Assembly (NCBI GenBank): GCA_947623455.1
Contig: OX392528.1
Location: 2,060,001-2,124,000, forward strand
DNA: 64,000 nt
Direction: 5' to 3'
DNA from: Mimachlamys varia
Lineage: Eukaryota > Mollusca > Bivalvia > Pectinida > Pectinidae
The stretch's first letter is position 1. Each line of letters opens with the position of its first letter. Positions 48,965 through 63,167 of the stretch are shown piece by piece. Position numbers and translations under genes: made by a program. The notes beneath the pieces are model-generated. The model ran no database searches and was not told where the DNA came from. It saw only the letters and a program-made list of their open reading frames with translations.

Positions 48965-51900
48965 CTAATCTTACATCAGTGTGGGATATACTTAGCTATA
49001 GAGGGACCCCACACTTACATCAGTGTGGGATATACCTAGCTATAGAGGGACCCCACACTTACATCAGGGTGGGATATACCTAGCTATAGAGGGACCCCAC
49101 ACTTACATCAGTGTGGGATATACCTAGCTATAGAGGGACCCCACACTTACATCAGTGTGAGATATATCTAGCTATAGAGGGACCACACACTTACATCAGT
49201 GTGGAATATACCTAGCTATAGAGGGACCCCACACTTACATCAGTGTGGGATATACCTAGCTATAGAGGGACCCCACACTTACATCAGTGTGGGATATACC
49301 TAGCTATAGAGGGACCCCACACTTACATCAGTGTGGGATATACCTAGCTAGAGGGACCCCACACTTACATCAGTGTGGGATATACCTAGCTATAGAGGGA
49401 CCCCACACTTACATCAGTGTGGGATATACCTAGCTATAGAGGGACCCCACACTTACATCAGTGTGGGATATATCTAGCTATAGAGGGAACCCACACTTAC
49501 ATCAGTGTGGGATATACTTAGCTATAGAGGGACCCCACACTTACATCAGTGTGGGATATACCTAGCTATAGAGGGACCCCATACTTACATCAGGGTGGGA
49601 TATACCTAGCTATAGAGGTACCCCACACTTACATCAGTGTGGGATATACCTAGCTATAGAGGGACCCCACACTTACATCAGTGTGGGATATACCTAGCTA
49701 TAGAGGGACCCCACACTTACATCAGGGTGGGATATACCTAGCTATAGAGGGACCCCTGTCTTACATCAGTGTGAGATATATCTAGCTATAGAGGGACCCC
49801 ACACTTACATCAGTGTGGATATACCTAGCTATAGAGGGACCCCACACTTACATCAGTGTGGGATATACCTAGCTTTAGAGGAACCCCACACTTACATCAG
49901 TGTGGGATATACCTAGCTATAGAGGGACCCCACACTTACATCAGTGTGGGATATACCTAGCTATAGAGGGACCCCACACTTACATCAGTGTGGGATATAC
50001 CTAGCTATAGAGGGACCCCACACTTACATCAGTGTGGGATATACTTAGCTATAGAGGGACCACAGACTTACATCAGTGTGGGATATACTTAGCTATAGAG
50101 GGACCCCACACTTACATCAGTGTGGGATATATCTAGCTATAGAGGGACCACAGACTTACATCAGTGTGGGATATATCTAGCTATAGAGGGAACCCACACT
50201 TACATCAGTGTGGAATATACCTAGCTATAGAAGGACCCCACACTTATATCAGGGTGGGATATACCTAGCTATAGAGGGACCCCACACTTACATCAGTGTG
50301 GGATATACCTAGCTATAGAGGGGCCCCAGTCTTACATCAGGGTGGGATATACCTAGCTATAGAGGGACCACAGACTTACATCAGTGTGAGATATATCTAG
50401 CTATAGAGGGAACCCACACTTACATCAGTGTGGGATATACCTAGCTATAGAGGGACCCCAGTCTTACATCAGGGTGGGATATACCTAGCTATAGAGGGAC
50501 CACAGACTTACATCAGTGTGGGATATACCTACCTATAGAGGGACCCCACACTTACATCAGTGTGGGATATACCTAGCTATAGAGGGACCCCAGTCTTACA
50601 TCAAGGTGGGATATACCTAGCTATAGAGGGACCCCACACTTACATCAGTGTGGGATATACCTAGCTATAGAGGGAACCCACACTTACATCAGTGTGGGAT
50701 ATATCTAGCTATAGAGGGACCCCAGTCTTACATCAGGGTGGGATATACCTAGCTATAGAGGGACCCCCCACTTACATCAGTGTGGGATAAACCTAGCTAT
50801 AGAGGGACCACACACTTACATCAGTGTGGGATATACCTAGCTATAGAGAGACCCCATACTTACATCAGTGTGGGATATACCTAGCTATAGAGGGACCCCA
50901 GGGTTATATCAATGTGGGATATACCTAGCTATAGAGGGACCCCACACTTACATCAGGGTGGGATATACCTAGCTATAGAGGGACCCCACACTTACATCAG
51001 TGTGGGATATATCTAGCTATAGAGGGACCCCAGTCTTACAGCAGTGTGGGATATACCTAGCTATAGAGGGACCCCAGTCTAACATCAGTGTGGAATATAC
51101 CTAGCTATAGAGGGACCTCACACTTACATCAGTGTGGGATATATCTAGCTATAGAGGGACCCCAGTCTTACATCAGGGTGGGATATACCTAGCTATAGAG
51201 GGACCCCCCACTTACATCAGTGTGGGATAAACCTAGCTATAGAGGGACCACACACTTACATCAGTGTGGGATATACCTAGCTATAGAGAGACCCCATACT
51301 TACATCAGTGTGGGATATACCTAGCTATAGAGGGACCCCAGGGTTATATCAATGTGGGATATACCTAGCTATAGAGGGACCCCACACTTACATCAGGGTG
51401 GGATATACCTAGCTATAGAGGGACCCCACACTTACATCAGTGTGGGATATATCTAGCTATAGAGGGACCCCAGTCTTACAGCAGTGTGGGATATACCTAG
51501 CTATAGAGGGACCCCAGTCTAACATCAGTGTGGAATATACCTAGCTATAGAGGGACCTCACACTTACATCAGTGTGGGATATACCCAGCTATAGAGGGAC
51601 CCCAGTCTTACAGCAGTGTGGGATATACCTAGCTATAGAGGGACCCCAGTCTAACATCAGTGTGGAATATACCTAGCTATAGAGGGACCTCACACTTACA
51701 TCAGTGTGGGATATACCTAGCTATAGAGGGACCCCAGTCTTACAGCAGTGTGGGATATACCTAGCTATAGAGGGACCCCATACTTACATCAGTGTGGGAT
51801 ATACCTAGCTATAGAGGGACCCCACACTTACATCAGTGTGGGATATACCTAGATATAGAGGGACCCCAGTCTTACATCAGGGTGGGATATACCTAGCTAT

Positions 51901-53225
51901 AGAGGGACCCCAGTCTTATATCAGTGTGGGTTATACCTAGCTATAGAGGTACCCCACACTTACATCAGTGTGGGATATACCTAGCTATAGAGGGACCCCA
52001 CACTTACATCAGTGTGGGATATATACCTAGCTATAGAGGGACCCCAGTCTTACATCAGTGTGGGATATATACCTAGCTATAGAGGGACCCCACACTTACA
52101 TCAGTGTGGGATATATACCTAGCTATAGAGGGACCCCACACTTACATCAGTGTGGGATATACCTAGCTATAGAGGGACCCCTGTCTTACAGCAGTGTGGG
52201 ATATACCTAGCTATAGAGGGACCTCACACTTACATCAGTGTGGGATATACCTAGATATAGAGGGACCCCTGTCTTACATCAGTGTGGGATATATACCTAG
52301 CTATAGAGGGACCCCACACTTACATCAGTGTGGGATATACCTAGCTATAGAGGGACCTCACACTTACATCAGTGTGGGATATACCTAGACATAGAGGGAC
52401 CCCATACTTACATCAGTGTGGGATATACCTAGCTATAGAGGGACCCCTGTCTTACATCAGTGTGGGATATACCTAGCTATAGAGGGACCCCACACTTACA
52501 TCAGTGTGGGATATACCTAGCTATAGAGGGACCCCACACTTACATCAGTGTGGGATATACTTAGCTATAGAGAGACCCCACACTTACATCAGTGTGGGAT
52601 ATACCTAGCTATAGAGGGACCCCACACTTACATCAGTGTGGGATATACCTAGCTATAGAGGGACCCCACACTTACATCAGGGTTGGATATACCTAGCTAT
52701 AGAGGGACCCCACACTTACATCAGTGTGGGATATACCTAGCTATAGAGGGACCCCTGTCTTACATCAGTGTGGGATATACCTAGCTATAGAGGGACCCCA
52801 CACTTACATCAGTGTGGGATATACCTAGCTATAGAGGGACCCCACACTTACATCAGTGTGGGATATACTTAGCTATAGAGAGACCCCACACTTACATCAG
52901 TGTGGGATATACCTAGCTATAGAGGGACCCCACACTTACATCAGTGTGGGATATACCTAGCTATAGAGAGACCCCACACTTACATCAGTGTGGGATATAC
53001 CTAGCTATAGAGGGACCCCACACTTACATCAGTGTGGGATATACCTAGCTATAGAGGGACCCCTGTCTTACATCAGTGTGGGATATATACCTAGCTATAG
53101 AGGGACCCCACACTTACATCAGTGTGGGATATACCTAGCTATAGAGGGACCATAGACTTACATCAGTGTGGGATATACCTAGCTATAGAGGGACCCCATA
53201 CTTACATCAGTGTGGGATATACCAC
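48965..53225. repeat. 44-bp minisatellite, about 97 copies (4.3 kb)
   Basis: Unit includes GGATATACCTAGCTATAGAG and GGACCCCACACTTACATCAG then TGTG. CACACT-TACATC-AGTGTG forms a short hairpin in each unit; the minus strand (sense for the receptor gene) carries GTAAGT once per unit. A 440-bp block of ten units is duplicated (starting about 50695 and 51135). A stray diverged unit lies near 53295. Confidence 0.97.
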
Positions 53226-53524
53226 AGTTGCTTGAGTTTCTGTCAGTTTATAAAAAAATGTTTATATATGGAGCAGCGGTCCTTTACAGAATTACATCAG
53301 TGTGGGATATATACCTTAATTATAAACAGACCTATGTTTATTGTAGCAAGTGCAAAAGGTGCACATTAAAAAGATTAAGAATTAAACAAGTTTATATTTC
53401 AAATAATTTCAAATATTCATTCCAGAACAACAGTTCAGAAGTACTTTATTCCAGTTATGCAAGAATTACAGTGGAACAATATTCTACAATTGCCAGTCTA
53501 GAGTCACAAAGTACTCTAGTAAGT

Positions 53525-54645
53525 TCGGAGGTAATTAGTAAGTCCTGAGGTAAGTAAGTCCTGAGGTAAAGAAGTCCTGAGGTAAGTCAGTCATGGGGTA
53601 AATAAGTCCTGAGGTAAGTCAGTCCTGAGGTAAGTAAGTCCTGAGGTAAGTAAGTCCTGAGGTAATTAGTAAGTCCTGAGATAAGTCAGTCCTGAGGTAA
53701 GTCAGTCCTGAGGTAAGTAAGTCCTGAGGTAAGTCAGTCCTGAGGTAAGTAAGTCCTGAGGTAAGTCAGTCCTGAGGTAAGTCAGTCCTGAGGTAAATAA
53801 GTCCTGAGGTAAGTCAGTCCTGAGGTAGGTCAGTCCTGAGGTAAGTCAGTCCTGGGGTAAGTCAGTCCTGAGGTAAATAAGTCCTGAGGTAAGTCAGTCC
53901 TGAGGTAGGTCAGTCCTGAGGTAAGTCAGTCCTGGGGTAAGTCAGTCCTGAGGTAAGTAAGTCCTGAGGTAAGTCAGTCCTGGGGTAAGTAAGTCCTGAG
54001 GTAAGTAAGTCCTGAGGTAAGTCAGTCCTGAGGTAAGTCAGTTCTGAGGTTAGTAAGTCCTGAGGTAAGTAAGTCCTGAGGTAAGTCAGTCCTGAGGTAG
54101 GTCAGTCCTGAGGTAAGTCAGTCCTGGGGTAAGTCAGTCCTGAGGTAAGTCAGTCCTGAGGTAGGTCAGTCCTGAGGTAAGTCAGTCCTGAGGTAAATAA
54201 GTCCTGAGGTAAGTCAGTCCTGAGGTAGGTCAGTCCTGAGGTAAGTCAGTCCTGGGGTAAGTCAGTCCTGAGGTAAGTAAGTCCTGAGGTAAATAAGTCC
54301 TGAGGTAAGTCAGTCCTGAGGTAGGTCAGTCCTGAGGTAAGTCAGTCCTGGGGTAAGTCAGTCCTGGGGTAAGTCAGTCCTGAGGTAAGTCAGTCCTGAG
54401 GTAAGTCAGTCCTGAGGTAAGTCAGTCCTGAGGTAAGTCAGTCCTGGGGTAAGTCAGTCCTGAGGTAAGTCAGTCCTGAGGTAGATCAGTCCTGAGGTAG
54501 GTCAGTCCTGGGGTAAGTCAGTCCTGAGGTAAGTCAGTCCTGGGGTAAGTCAGTCCTGAGGTAGATCAGTCCTGAGGTAGATCAGTCCTGAGGTAAGTCA
54601 GTCCTGTGGTAAGTCAGTCCTGAGGTTAGTAAGTCCTGAGGTACA
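53525..54645. repeat. 16-bp minisatellite, about 70 copies
   Basis: Unit GTAAGTCAGTCCTGAG, alternating with GTAAGTAAGTCCTGAG; every unit has a consensus GAG/GTAAGT on the plus strand. Antisense to the receptor gene. Confidence 0.96.
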
Positions 54646-56035
54646 CATGTACTTTTGGTGGTCGACGTCTCTTTGGTGACCATAACACTAACAGGAACCA
54701 TGCTCTTTTATTTATTATGATTTCTCTTTGAAATGTAATTACTGATAAGAGTTTATATATTGGTAGGAGACTTCATTGTTTTGCGACCTGACCACACCTG
54801 AAGCTTGCAGTATGGCCACTCATTGACAAAGATCTCCAGAAACCTGTACCGTGCTAATGTTTTACCTGTCTCCATTACACTATACAAACCTGACAGCTGG
54901 AACTATAAAAACTTTAACAGCTCTATACCTGATCAGACCCCTGATCAATTTAATATGATAAAAATATTTGCAAACCCAATGTTTGGTTCACCGATTTAAC
55001 ACAAAAGCCTATAAGCTGAATGACATTCTGCTAAGTGATTTTAATTCTATTGGGAGATTGTAAAAATCACCTCCATATACAGCAGGGCAGGGACACCTTG
55101 TAAACTGTTCAGTATTAGGCAGGGCTTTAATCTTCTTGTTAATTATATCCAAACAAATGAGAATTATTATTCAAAAAGGAACAAAGCCGTGTGATTGTAT
55201 GGTATTGACTGAGAATTACTGCCGAAGCCATCAATACACATTACAGGCATGTTTACACAGGCTTGCTTCGGCCATTTTGAATGTAGTTGACATACACAAC
55301 CTGCGTTAATATAGCAACAGCAGTTTTATTTACTCTTTGTGTAGGAATGCTATTTATGGAAACCTGTGGGTGTTTATAGATATGGGACAAACACTGGTCA
55401 TGGACGACCAGCGAAGCTACACCAAAATCTAATTACTAAATGACAAATTTAAAACGGCTTACAATTTGAATAAGGATATTACGTTTCACGCGTTAAATTT
55501 TGTCTGTGTCACTTCCGAGTGTAATTCTATCTGCAGCAATTTAATAATGACTGATCAGTGATATGCAGGAAATCCATTTCATTTGAATAAAGCTGAGATT
55601 GAAAACTAGATAAGTACACCTCGTGTCCTAACAAACTTTCTGACAACCGTATTTTTGTTGGTGTGGTTTGTGTGAGGAGATTGATTGGTGATATTATCTT
55701 TTTTATTCTTGGAGACACTAACAACTTTAAAAAACAAACTTCAAAATCGCCTAATTCTGTGGTTAAATCTTTGTCAGCCATACTTTTAGAACATTTCTAT
55801 TGCTGATCATTATCTGTTATATTAGAACATAATTCTTATCTAATCAATGGATGTCCACAAGTACACAGTAGTACACAGACCTGTAATGTCTAAATCTGTC
55901 ACAAGGACACATCCTCACACATAACACTCTCAACTGACAGTGTTTGTAATGAATACATTTACCCACTTTTACTTACAAGTTCAGAGAATTCGGCAATGAC
56001 TTTTACTTTTGGAATATGGTAAGCAATTACATTAC
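54646..56035. other. unique intronic sequence
   Basis: No exon or RNA gene recognised. Small frames (for example 55527-55781 minus) show no family resemblance. Confidence 0.45.
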
Positions 56036-56039
56036 ATAT

Positions 56040-59000
56040 GTTTCATAATAATTTATCTAATCACCCTGGCCATCCCTAAAGGTGATAGTTATCTAATCAC
56101 CCTGGCCATCCCTAAAGTAGATACTTACATTATCACCCTCATCATCTCTAAAGTAGATAGTTAATATCTGATCACTCTCACCATACCTAAAGGTGATAAT
56201 TATATCTGATCACCCTCACCATCCCTAAAGGTGATAATTATATCTGATCACCCTCACCATCCCTAAAGGTGATAATTATATCTGATCACTCTCACCATAC
56301 CTAAAGGTGATCATTATATCTGATCACCCTCACCATCCCTAAAGGTGATAATTATATCTGATCACTCTCACCATCCCTAAAGGTGATAATTATATCTGAT
56401 CACCCTCACCATCCCTAAAGGTGATAATTATATCTGATCACTCTCACCATACCTAAAGGTGATAATTATATCTGATCAACCTCACCATCCCTAAAGGTGA
56501 TAATTATATCTGATCACCCTCACCATACCTAAAGGTGATAATTATATCTGATCACTCTCACCATCCCTAAAGGTGATAATTATATCTGATCAACCTCACC
56601 ATACCTAAAGGTGATCATTATATCTGATCACTCTCACCATCCCTAAAGGTGATAATTATATCTGATCACCCTCACCATCCCTAAAGGTGATAATTATATC
56701 TGATCACCCTCACCATACCTAAAGGTGATAATTATATCTGATCACCCTCACCATACCTAAAGGTGATAATTATATCTGATCACTCTCACCATCCCTAAAG
56801 GTGATAATTATATCTGATCAACCTCACCATACCTAAAGGTGATAATTATATCTGATCAACCTCACCATCCCTAAAGGTGATAATTATATCTGATCAACCT
56901 CACCATACCTAAAGGTGATAATTATATCTGATCACTCTCACCATCCCTAAAGGTGATAATTATATCTGATCAACCTCACCATACCTAAAGGTGATAATTA
57001 TATCTGATCACTCTCACCATACCTAAAGGTGATAATTATATCTGATCACCCTCACCATACCTAAAGGTGATCATTATATCTGATCACCCTCGCCATACCT
57101 AAAGGTGATAATTATATCTGATCAACCTCGCCATACCTAAAGGTGATAATTATATCTGATCACCCTCGCCATACCTAAAGGTGATAATTATATCTGATCA
57201 CCCTCACCATCCCTAAAGGTGATAATTATATCTGATCACTCTCACCATACCTAAAGGTGATAATTATATCTGATCACCCTCACCATACCTAAAGGTGATA
57301 ATTATATCTGATCACCCTCACCATACCTAAAGGTGATAATTATATCTGATCACCCTCGCCATACCTAAAGGTGATAATTATATCTGATCACCCTCACCAT
57401 ACCTAAAGGTGATCATTATATCTGATCACTCTCACCATACCTAAAGGTGATAATTATATCTGATCACCCTCACCATCCCTAAAGGTGATAATTATATCTG
57501 ATCACCCTCACCATACCTAAAGGTGATAATTATATCTGATCAACCTCGCCATACCTAAAGGTGATAATTATATCTGATCACCCTCACCATACCTAAAGGT
57601 GATAATTATATCTGATCACCCTCACCATACCTAAAGGTGATAATTATATCTGATCAACCTCGCCATACCTAAAGGTGATAATTATATCTGATCACCCTCA
57701 CCATACCTAAAGGTGATCATTATATCTGATCACCCTCGCCATACCTAAAGGTGATAATTATATCTGATCACTCTCACCATCCCTAAAGGTGATAATTATA
57801 TCTGATCACCCTCACCATCCCTAAAGGTGATAATTATATCTGATCACCCTCACCATCCCTAAAGGTGATAATTATATCTGATCACCCTCACCATACCTAA
57901 AGGTGATAATTATATCTGATCACCCTCGCCATACCTAAAGGTGATAATTATATCTGATCACCCTCACCATACCTAAAGGTGATAATTATATCTGATCACC
58001 CTCGCCATACCTAAAGGTGATAATTATATCTGATCACTCTCACCATCCCTAAAGGTGATAATTATATCTGATCACTCTCACCATACCTAAAGGTGATAAT
58101 TATATCTGATCACCCTCACCATACCTAAAGGTGATAATTATATCTGATCACCCTCACCATACCTAAAGGTGATAATTATATCTGATCACCCTCGCCATAC
58201 CTAAAGGTGATAATTATATCTGATCAACCTCGCCATACCTAAAGGTGATAATTATATCTGATCACCCTCGCCATACCTAAAGGTGATAATTATATCTGAT
58301 CACCCTCACCATCCCTAAAGGTGATAATTATATCTGATCACTCTCACCATCCCTAAAGGTGATAATTATATCTGATCACCCTCACCATACCTAAAGGTGA
58401 TAATTATATCTGATCACCCTCACCATCCCTAAAGGTGATAATTATATCTGATCACCCTCACCATACCTAAAGGTGATAATTATATCTGATCACCCTCACC
58501 ATCCCTAAAGGTGATAATTATATCTGATCACCCTCACCATACCTAAAGGTGATAATTATATCTGATCACCCTCACCATACCTAAAGGTGATAATTATATC
58601 TGATCACCCTCACCATCCCTAAAGGTGATAATTATATCTGATCACCCTCACCATACCTAAAGGTGATCATTATATCTGATCACCCTCACCATCCCTAAAG
58701 GTGATAATTATATCTGATCACTCTCACCATACCTAAAGGTGATCATTATATCTGATCACCCTCGCCATACCTAAAGGTGATAATTATATCTGATCACTCT
58801 CACCATACCTAAAGGTGATAATTATATCTGATCACCCTCACCATCCCTAAAGGTGATGATTATATCTGATCAACCTCACCATACCTAAAGGTGATAATTA
58901 TATCTGATCACCCTCACCATACCTAAAGGTGATCATTATATCTGATCACCCTCACCATACCTAAAGGTGATAATTATATCTGATCACTCTCACCATCGCT

Positions 59001-60620
59001 AAAGGTGATAATTATATCTGATCACCCTCACCATACCTAAAGGTGATAATTATATCTGATCACCCTCACCATCCCTAAAGGTGATAATTATATCTGATCA
59101 ACCTCACCATACCTAAAGGTGATAATTATATCTGATCACCTCACCATCCCTAAAGGTGATAATTATATCTGATCACCCTCACCATACCTAAAGGTGATAA
59201 TTATATCTGATCACCCTCACCATACCTAAAGGTGATAATTATATCTGATCACCCTCGCCATACCTAAAGGTGATAATTATATCTGATCACCCTCACCATA
59301 CCTAAAGGTGATCATTATATCTGATCACCCTCGCCATACCTAAAGGTGATAATTATATCTGATCACCCTCACCATACCTAAAGGTGATAATTATATCTGA
59401 TCACCCTCACCATACCTAAAGGTGATAATTATATCTGATCAACCTCGCCATACCTAAAGGTGATAATTATATCTGATCACCCTCACCATACCTAAAGGTG
59501 ATCATTATATCTGATCACCCTCGCCATACCTAAAGGTGATGATTATATCTGATCAACCTCACCATACCTAAAGGTGATAATTATATCTGATCACCCTCAC
59601 CATCCCTAAAGGTGATAATTATATCTGATCACTCTCACCATCCCTAAAGGTGATAATTATATCTGATCACCCTCACCATACCTAAAGGTGATAATTATAT
59701 CTGATCACCCTCACCATCCCTAAAGGTGATAATTATATCTGATCACCCTCACCATCCCTAAAGGTGATAATTATATCTGATCAACCTCACCATACCTAAA
59801 GGTGATAATTATATCTGATCACCTCACCATCCCTAAAGGTGATAATTATATCTGATCAACCTCACCATCCCTAAAGGTGATCATTATATCTGATCACCCT
59901 CGCCATACCTAAAGGTGATAATTATATCTGATCACTCTCACCATCCCTAAAGGTGATAATTATATCTGATCACCCTCACCATCCCTAAAGGTGATAATTA
60001 TATCTGATCACCCTCACCATCCCTAAAGGTGATAATTATATCTGATCACCCTCACCATCCCTAAAGGTGATAATTATATCTGATCACTCTCACCATCCCT
60101 AAAGGTGATAATTATATCTGATCACCCTCACCATACCTAAAGGTGATAATTATATCTGATCACCCTCACCATACCTAAAGGTGATAATTATATCTGATCA
60201 CCCTCACCATCCCTAAAGGTGATAATTATATTATCACCCTCACCATTCCTAAAGGTGTTAGTTATCTTATCACCCTCACCATACCTAAAGGTGATAATTA
60301 TATCTGATCACCCTCACCATACCTAAAGGTGATAATTATATCTGATCACCCTCACCATCCCTAAATTATATCTGATCACCCTCACCATCCCTAAAGGTGA
60401 TAATTATATCTGATCACCCTCACCATCCCTAAAGGTGATAATTATATCTGATCATCCTCACCATACCTAAAGGTGATAATTATATCTGATCACCCTCACC
60501 ATACCTAAAGGTGATAATTATATCTGATCACCCTCACCATACCTAAAGGTGATAATTATATCTGATCACCTCACCATACCTAAAGGTAATAGTTATCTTA
60601 TCACCCTCACCATTTGTACT
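56040..60620. repeat. 38-bp minisatellite, about 120 copies (4.6 kb), hairpin-forming
   Basis: Unit ATAATTATATCTGATCACCC then TCACCATACCTAAAGGTG. ATCACC and GGTGAT pair across about 15 bases in almost every unit (GATCACC/GGTGATC when the ATCATT variant is present). Variation is confined mainly to four positions (ACC/ATC, CCC/CTC/AAC, CAC/CGC, ATA/ATC). The left edge has irregular founders from 56040 to 56200. Confidence 0.97.
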
Positions 60621-63165
60621 TAATTTGTTTACATGTATTTTGATTGGATTCATCAATTGATGAGATGGACACACTATTGTAACAGGCTGAGTATACTGAT
60701 GCCCCATGACCTTGACCTTTGGGTGTAACCTTGGAGTAAGATTATGGCACATCCTTGGATTATGGACAATAATCCTCTGAAAATTCCATAAAACCCTAGA
60801 TAGAATAACATAACATCAACAGGCCTATTTAAGAGCTCTACATTTCCACATTACTATGACGAGTCCGGACTTGATACGGAATTTTGAAAGATTCAAAATA
60901 GAACAATACCCTGGTACTAATGCCAAAGGTTTTACTTTCAACCAGACCACAAACCAACGTCTGTTTTAAGCTAGTTAAGATTTTTCTATGTATATTTTTT
61001 ATTACTTTTGTTAATAAAACAAGTCTAGGATTGATAGGTATGAGGATAATTTTCCTATCAATAAAAGCCAATGGTTAGAGAACCACTGGCAAGTTAACAC
61101 CTGTGAATGTGAACTTCGTCAAGACCTGGTGAACCTTGACACTGTTGGTTTGGAGGACAACTGAAGGGCGTTAGGGTCACACAACCATTACATCTAGCTT
61201 CATCAATCAATGACAAAGAAAAACAAGTACAACAAGGCTACCCTAACAACTTGACCTGTTGTTTACAAAGCTGACAATTAACTAACATATACTTGTGTAT
61301 ATAAGAACTACTTGACTTATTAATTCAATTCCGTATTGATCTCACACTCTGGTGACCCCTTCCAATTGGACATTGTGCAAATATTGACAGGGCACATAAT
61401 ATCTAATTGGACCAATAGCTGACCAATTTTCCCCTCAGAGTTGTCACAGTCAAAGAAAAATATGCACAAATTTAGGATCTCAAGGTCATTTTCAATAGGT
61501 CAAGGTCATGCACATGTTTTGCTCAGAGACAAACATGTGATCGATGATTATAACCCAAAGGAAACTGTTCTACAGAACACGAATCAATATGATAGAATGT
61601 TTTACCGACACACAAAACCTACAGCTGATCAATGGAATCAAGGAGACATTCAACTGTTCAATACAACACTCATAACGGTTTCTAAAGAAAGCATGCCAAA
61701 TTGAGGAGAGGCACTTAGTAGAATCGAAGACAGTCACAAAAGATTGAAGAAAGACAGCAAAGAAAAAATATTAAATAAAATCTTTACAATTATGAATTCG
61801 GTGAAGTATATCTTTCAAAGCACATTAATATTTTTTCTCTGTAACCTTTTTTTAATTTCTAGTTTGGACAATGATTGTCATTCAATAGTAGAATGCTGGT
61901 CTTTAAACTTGAGAAGATTGAAGTAGGTAAACATACACAATACTTTCTATACTAAATCAACATTATCATAGCGCAATTCTATCTGACAATCCCGGAAAAT
62001 ATTGGCAAAACATGTTGAAGGTGCCACATGCTCCCCTTGTGCAGTGTTAGCCTTTGTAGAACAATGTCATGTGGATCTGAAGAGGTTCAAGTACACATCA
62101 ATGTTCTCAACTTTCCTGACAATACCACCTAACACTATTAATAGACGATGACATCCCATAAACGTCTGATCTGTATTACAATTATTTCATCTTGGGTTAT
62201 TTAAAAAGAAAACATTACCGTCAACTGAATCATAGAAGACCATATTGACATGATGGTCTTAAAATCTAAAAACTGGAAATATTCTACACATTCTGATTGC
62301 ATAAAGCCTTTATTCTAAAGCAAAAACTTCCATTAGTGATTACAAAAGAAAATTTTCTAAAAGAATCCTTCTGTAATATGATTGATATACAGATGAAACG
62401 TGACTTTGACAGTTAGATCAATGAACAAGTCGGTCCCTCAGACAAACACACACCTATACCACAGGTGGGAGAACCAATGGGACATTTGTAATTAGAAACA
62501 TCAACAACAGGTAGAAGATCTTCTCCAACAATCTATAACATACCGCTTTGTCATTATCGGTAAACAAAGTCTATCGCATCCGGTTGTCCAATCTTATCTC
62601 ACCGATAACTCCATGATAAACAATCACATGACCTTTAAACCCTTATCTCCTAGCTACGTCATCCACCAGAAGTGGAATACAGAAAAAAAAATTATTTTGA
62701 TTAAAGTTTTGATTGACAGGTCTGTAAGGCTTCAGTAAATTAAAAGTTCAATTAAATGAATGACTTCACTATATCCTCGTCAGACCTAAACATAGCAGCA
62801 GTGTTGCCAGGAAACCAGGATACACACATTGGAAATCATTTAAACCTATTTATGGCAGTAAATTTACTTCCAGGAAGTTAAAAACTGACCCTTCAAGGTC
62901 CAACAAATACCAGAAGTTTGATCAACCCCAGACAATTCCTAATAATGTACACCTCTCAATTAGATACTGTCAATTTTTACTTCCTAGATAGCAATATCGA
63001 TAAAGAAATGATTGGCAAATGATCATGAGATATAAACTTAAGATTTTTTTAATTATACATATTTAATTTTTGTTTTCAAATGTTCAATAACTAAAGCTGA
63101 ACTGGAGAAAATCCAAGATACAAATATAGAATACTTGTTATTGTTTATATTAACTAAGGCATTAG
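60621..63165. other. unique intronic sequence with paired AGGTCA half-sites
   Basis: No exon recognised. TGACCTTGACCT at 60707-60718 and AGGTCAAGGTCA at 61497-61508 are direct repeats of the nuclear receptor half-site without spacer (DR0); a third extended half-site TCAAGGTCA is at 61480-61488. The plus-strand open frame 61441-61704 is not supported as a gene. Confidence 0.4.
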
Positions 63166-63167
63166 CT

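Noticed and set aside
55527..55781. 84-codon minus-strand frame as an upstream receptor exon
   Set aside because: No zinc-finger cysteine pattern (CxxC), no family resemblance, and no phase-0 donor after CxxCK.
61441..61704. 87-codon plus-strand frame
   Set aside because: Starts with TTG, no family recognised, antisense within a presumed intron.
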